A stretch of DNA of 64,000 nucleotides from an uncultured Clostridia bacterium (lineage in GTDB: Bacteria > Bacillota > Clostridia > TANB77 > CAG-508): positions 1 to 64,000 of the forward strand of contig CAPPGO010000006.1 in assembly GCA_948678575.1 (NCBI GenBank), in the 5' to 3' direction. The notes beneath the pieces were generated by a model that saw only the letters and a list, made by a program, of their open reading frames with translations, ran no database searches and was not told the DNA's origin. Positions 60,783-64,000 of this stretch are shown here, piece after piece; position 1 is the stretch's first letter, and each line of letters begins with the position of its first letter. The position numbers and the translations under genes are program-made.

Positions 60783-61361
60783 TCATAAAATCATAGGTTG
60801 AATTTGTTCTCTATCTAGGGCATACTCCAAAGTCTTAATTATATAACTTGGATCGAATACAACAGATCGTGGTTTAGTAATAGGATTATCTTGTTTAAAA
60901 GGAACAAAATAATAATTTTTTCTATTAAATAATTTTCCTATGTTTTCTGCGGCACCAGATAAGGCATTATTAGTTGAGATTGCTATTACAACTGGTCTAT
61001 CGTTTCTTAAATGTGATTTGGTAGCCATAGTAGCTGGTGTATCTATAATATCATGCGCAAGTTTTGCAATAGTATTTCCACTGCAAGGTGCGATTATTAA
61101 AATATCAAACATTTTCTTTGGGCCTATTGGTTCAGCATCTGGAATTGTATTTATAATTTTATGTCCAGTAATTTCTTCAATTTCATTTATAAAATCTTGT
61201 GCTTTGCCAAATTTTGTATCAAGATTATAACTATTAAAAGACATGACAGGGAAGACATTTGCGCCTAAATTAATAATTTTTTTCATTTCTTCAATTGTTT
61301 TTCTAAATGTACAAAATGAACCTGTATAAACAAAACCAATATTTTTATCTTTTAAATCCAA
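60783..61361 (-). CDS. spoVFB: Dipicolinate synthase subunit B
   Basis: A 192-residue flavoprotein-like subunit (DpaB) of the enzyme making dipicolinic acid, the calcium chelator of spores, from the DapA product. It has NIGFVYTGSFCTFRKTIEEM at the start (a flavoprotein-type binding fold), IIAPCSGNTIAKLAHDI and a PVVIAISTNNALSGAAENI segment. It starts at TTG 61361, 9 nt after AAAGGAGG on the minus strand. It is the only minus-strand gene here. Subunit A (dpaA) is not beside it; the gene on its upstream side is a thioesterase. Confidence 0.9.
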   Translation of the reverse strand: MDLKDKNIGFVYTGSFCTFRKTIEEMKKIINLGANVFPVMSFNSYNLDTKFGKAQDFINEIEEITGHKIINTIPDAEPIGPKKMFDILIIAPCSGNTIAKLAHDIIDTPATMATKSHLRNDRPVVIAISTNNALSGAAENIGKLFNRKNYYFVPFKQDNPITKPRSVVFDPSYIIKTLEYALDREQIQPMIL

Positions 61362-61489
61362 AAAATATAACCTCCTTTCAAATTTTATGTATGAACAATT
61401 ATATTGAGCTGAAATCTATAATATAAAAATCAGCTTGTTATCGTTCTACAATATATTTTATGAAATTATGTTAATTAGTGTTATGATTA

Positions 61490-61512
61490 AATTAGTATAA
61501 TTTATACTAATT
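61490..61512. promoter_or_regulatory. Palindromic operator-like site upstream of the thioesterase
   Basis: AATTAGTATA and TATACTAATT are perfect complements around a 3-bp centre. The half-sites TTAGTA and TACTAA match those I recall for the lipid regulator FapR, but the centre is 2 bp longer than in that consensus. Location between divergent spoVFB and the acyl-ACP thioesterase fits a regulator binding site. Confidence 0.45.
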
Positions 61513-61582
61513 GGTCGAAAAGCTACAAATTTATTATTAGGTTTGATATAATAAAAGAGTAATATTATAGAAGAGGTTTAAA

Positions 61583-62308
61583 ATGAAAATAGAGCACGAA
61601 TTTTATATAGGGTTAAATAATATCGATAGAAATAATAAATTAACTATAAAGTCATTTATGAGCTTTTTAGAAGATACTGGTGGGATACATTCAGACTTAG
61701 TAGGATATGGTTTATATGATATATCTAAAACTAAATGCAATTGGATGATTATATCTTGGAAAATAAAATTCTTTAAAAAGCCTACATATAATGAAATTAT
61801 AAAAGTAGTAACATGGTCAAAAGACATACAAAGATTGTACTCATATCGTGATTTTGAAGTATATAATAGCAATCAAGAACTTATAGCAATTGCTTCTTCA
61901 AAATGGGTTTTGGTAAATATGGAAACAAAATCGATTATTAGCCCAGACGAGAAACTGATAAAAGCTTACCAAAGTGAAGATAAATCAGTAATGGATATCA
62001 AAGAACTAAATAAATTAAAAGAACCAAAAGAATATACTAATGTGATTGAAAATTGCATTACAAGAGAAATGATAGACGTTAATAATCATGTTCATAATCT
62101 AGAATACTTAGATTTAGCATATAGTAGTCTGCCAGATGAAGTTTATTATACAGATTTTCATGAAATAGAAATTATGTATAAAAAAGAAATAAAATTGGGT
62201 GAAAAAGTAAAATCTATGTACGCATACTCAGAAGAGGAAAAATCACATATTATTGCAGTAAAAAGTGAAGATGAAAGTGTTTTACATTCAATAATAAAAT
62301 TAAAATAA
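61583..62308 (+). CDS. Acyl-ACP thioesterase
   Basis: A 241-residue double hot-dog protein of the FatA/acyl-ACP thioesterase family, which releases fatty acids from acyl carrier protein. Visible features are the first hot-dog with FMSFLEDTGGIHSDLVGYG, WMIISWKIKF and ASSKWVLVNMETK, then the second with the motif DVNNHVHNLEYLDLAYSSLP, which holds the catalytic Asn/His in plants and bacteria. It starts after GAAGAGG. A TATAAT is present at 61547 but no convincing -35. Confidence 0.88.
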   Translation: MKIEHEFYIGLNNIDRNNKLTIKSFMSFLEDTGGIHSDLVGYGLYDISKTKCNWMIISWKIKFFKKPTYNEIIKVVTWSKDIQRLYSYRDFEVYNSNQELIAIASSKWVLVNMETKSIISPDEKLIKAYQSEDKSVMDIKELNKLKEPKEYTNVIENCITREMIDVNNHVHNLEYLDLAYSSLPDEVYYTDFHEIEIMYKKEIKLGEKVKSMYAYSEEEKSHIIAVKSEDESVLHSIIKLK

Positions 62309-62311
62309 ATA

Positions 62312-62340
62312 TTGACTAAGAAAAAACTTCTTGATATAAT
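62312..62340 (+). promoter_or_regulatory. Promoter upstream of dinB
   Basis: TTGACT at 62312-62317 and TATAAT at 62335-62340 with exactly 17 nt between. No LexA-type box could be recognised. Confidence 0.8.
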
Positions 62341-62378
62341 ACAAACATAATTTCGTATTATATTTAGGAGTTTTTTCA

Positions 62379-63600
62379 ATGGGAAGAGAAATTCTACATG
62401 TTGATGTAAATAATGCATTTTTATCTTGGTCAGCTGTTAATATGCTTGAAAACGGCTCTAATTTAGATATTAGAACAATACCTGCAATAATTCGGTGGAG
62501 ATGAAGAAAGGCGAAGTGGAATAGTTCTGGCTAAAAGTCCAATTGCTAAAAAGTTTGGTATTGTGACTGGTGAACCAATATGTTTTGCTAAAAAGAAATG
62601 TCCAAATTTGCAAATATTTCCAGGAGATTTTACAGTGTATCGTGAATATTCAAATAAATTATACAATTTGTTATTAGAATATACAGATATAATTGAACGA
62701 TTTAGTATAGACGAATGTTTTTTGGATATGACAGGATTTTTAATGGGAAGAACTTTGGAAGATGTTGCAAAGGAAATAAATAATCGAGTCAGAAATGAAC
62801 TAAAATTTACTGTAAATATCGGAATTGCTCATAATAAATTGCTAGCAAAAATGGCTTCTGATTTTGAAAAACCAGATAAAATTCATACATTATATGAAAA
62901 TGAAATAGAAAAGAAAATGTGGACACTTCCAGCTTCTGAATTATTTATGCTTGGAAGAAAAACAGTTCCAAAGCTTTTAAACATGCAAATAAAAACCATT
63001 GGAGATGTGGCTAAAACTGATAAAGAAATATTAGTTAGAAAATTTGGAAAACATGGACAAATGATGTGGGAATATGCAAATGGTATTGATAATTCGCCAG
63101 TAAATAATGTAAAAGAACTACCTAAAAGTATTGGCAATTCTGTAACTTTGGCAAGGGATTTAAAAAGTATAGATGAAATAAACCCAATACTAGTAGCACT
63201 TGTAGAAAAAGTTACATATAGACTGCGAAAATATCAAATGCTTGCAGATGTTATTAATGTTCAATTAAGAACAAATAATTTTATAGATTATTCACATCAA
63301 AAAAAGTTAGCTTATTCTACATCTAGCACCAAAGACATTTTAAAACTTGCAAAAGAAATTTTAGCAAATATGTATAATGGAGAGCCGATTCGTTTAATTG
63401 GAGTTAGAGTTGATAATTTAACAAAAGAAGATGAAATACAATTATCATTTTTTTCTAATGATAATTCTAAACAAAATAATCTAGATAAAACATTAGACAA
63501 TATAACTAACAAATATGGAATTTCTAGTATTACAAGGGCAAGTAAACTAAATGTAGATATAAATTATAAAGAAAATCAAGATAATAAAAAAAGAATATAA
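62379..63600 (+). pseudogene. dinB: DNA polymerase IV (Y-family), single-base frameshift
   Basis: DinB copies damaged DNA with low fidelity. ATG 62379 (after TTAGGAG) opens a normal start, REILHVDVNNAFLSW, with the metal Asp. After the codons for PAII an extra C at 62493 shifts the frame and the first part stops at 62504. The reading frame continues from 62494 with GGDEERRSGIVLAKSP, and the main frame (ATG 62563) has FSIDECFLDMTG, the catalytic Asp-Glu, and a normal little-finger domain. Joined, the protein would be about 406 residues. Either a real inactivating mutation or an assembly error. Confidence 0.85.
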
Positions 63601-63694
63601 ATTCGCAAAACCTTTAAATTTAATTATTCAAATACTTTTATTTTTTACAAAATAATGATATGATATTATATATTAAAGAAAGGGCTTAGAGATT

Positions 63695-64000
63695 ATGATA
63701 GCAACTGAAAGTAATCCAGACTTTTTAAATGATTTTTTAGATTACTCTGCTACAATTTTAAACAAATCTAGTAATAGTATAAAAGAATATAATTATGATA
63801 TTGCTCATTTTTTAAAATTTATTAAATATAAATTTGGTATGACAAAAGTAGAGGATGAATCCGAAATAAAATTAATAGAAATAAATGATCTTACAATAGA
63901 TACCATAGAGAAAATTACTCTTCAAGACATACATGCATTTCTTGGTTATTTAAAAAGTAATTATAGAAGTAAACCAGCAACACTAGCTAGAAAAGTTTCA
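63695..64000 (+). CDS. Tyrosine recombinase XerC/XerD-like, 5' part only
   Basis: The first 102 codons of a gene cut by the window end. It starts at ATG 63695, 10 nt after AAAGGG. The N-terminal SAM-like DNA-binding domain is visible: FLNDFLDYSATILNKSSNSI, EYNYDIAHFLKFI, ITLQDIHAFLGYL and the family phrase KPATLARKVS. In chromosomes such genes resolve dimers (XerC/D). The catalytic domain is outside the window, so the type cannot be fixed. Confidence 0.82.
   Translation, partial: MIATESNPDFLNDFLDYSATILNKSSNSIKEYNYDIAHFLKFIKYKFGMTKVEDESEIKLIEINDLTIDTIEKITLQDIHAFLGYLKSNYRSKPATLARKVS

Noticed and set aside
60940..61230. Open frame on the + strand across spoVFB
   Set aside because: It is the opposite-strand shadow of spoVFB, whose minus-strand frame has clear family motifs and an AAAGGAGG ribosome site.
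63695..64000. The XerC/D-like gene as the integrase of a mobile island
   Set aside because: The visible N-terminal part looks like the chromosomal XerC/D type, and no attachment-site repeats or phage genes are seen nearby.

Overview
The window is a stretch of AT-rich chromosome from a spore-forming low-GC Gram-positive bacterium, most likely a member of Clostridia and perhaps an uncultured gut lineage (inference). The sequence evidence is strong AGGAGG-type ribosome sites, frequent TTG and GTG starts, SpoIIP and dipicolinate synthase subunit B, a PASTA Ser/Thr kinase with its PP2C phosphatase, and very A/T-biased codons. All confident genes are on the + strand except spoVFB. I saw no tRNA, rRNA, CRISPR array or transposase gene.

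Layout. 0.1-3.7 kb: a secreted or anchored pair followed by a large prepilin-like protein whose last ~55 codons look like the variable region of a diversity-generating retroelement (DGR), then a small G+C-rich cassette of unknown function. 3.8-7.8 kb: an ABC ATPase and a giant FtsX-type permease. 7.9-10.2 kb: dapA, an HD protein and dapB (lysine/DAP pathway, also the precursor route to spore dipicolinate). 10.7-32.6 kb: one large surface-polysaccharide cluster with a Wzm/Wzt-type ABC exporter with a C-terminal carbohydrate-binding-like domain, a WbdD-like multidomain protein, many GT2 glycosyltransferases, GtrA and GtrB-like proteins, two paralogous giant membrane proteins and also a Wzx-like flippase. 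32.6-38.5 kb: rlmN, stp, prkC, rpe and a bactofilin-like membrane protein. 38.5-45.5 kb: nth, a DUF5662-like gene, galE, rpsO, pnp, a processive-type GT2 and a second prepilin-like gene. 45.5-51.4 kb: murB (frameshifted), yvcK, a glycogen-debranching-type enzyme, ruvC and birA. 51.6-54.8 kb: an ABC-2 exporter and an ATP-grasp protein. 54.9-59.5 kb: purD, purN, purF and spoIIP. 59.8-64 kb: a GT2, spoVFB on the minus strand, an acyl-ACP thioesterase, dinB (frameshifted) and the start of a XerC/D-type recombinase.

Most intergenic gaps longer than about 120 bp are filled by long hairpin-forming elements. Family A has four copies, family B two, and two more are singletons (C and D). Each has a conserved or structured core inside long AT-rich arms. 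The arms pair with each other within a copy although they differ between copies, and inner stems of family A show compensatory changes. These elements and the DGR-like variable tail are the most unusual content. Two genes, murB and dinB, are broken in the same way by one extra C before GG. I cannot tell from sequence alone whether that is biological or an assembly error.
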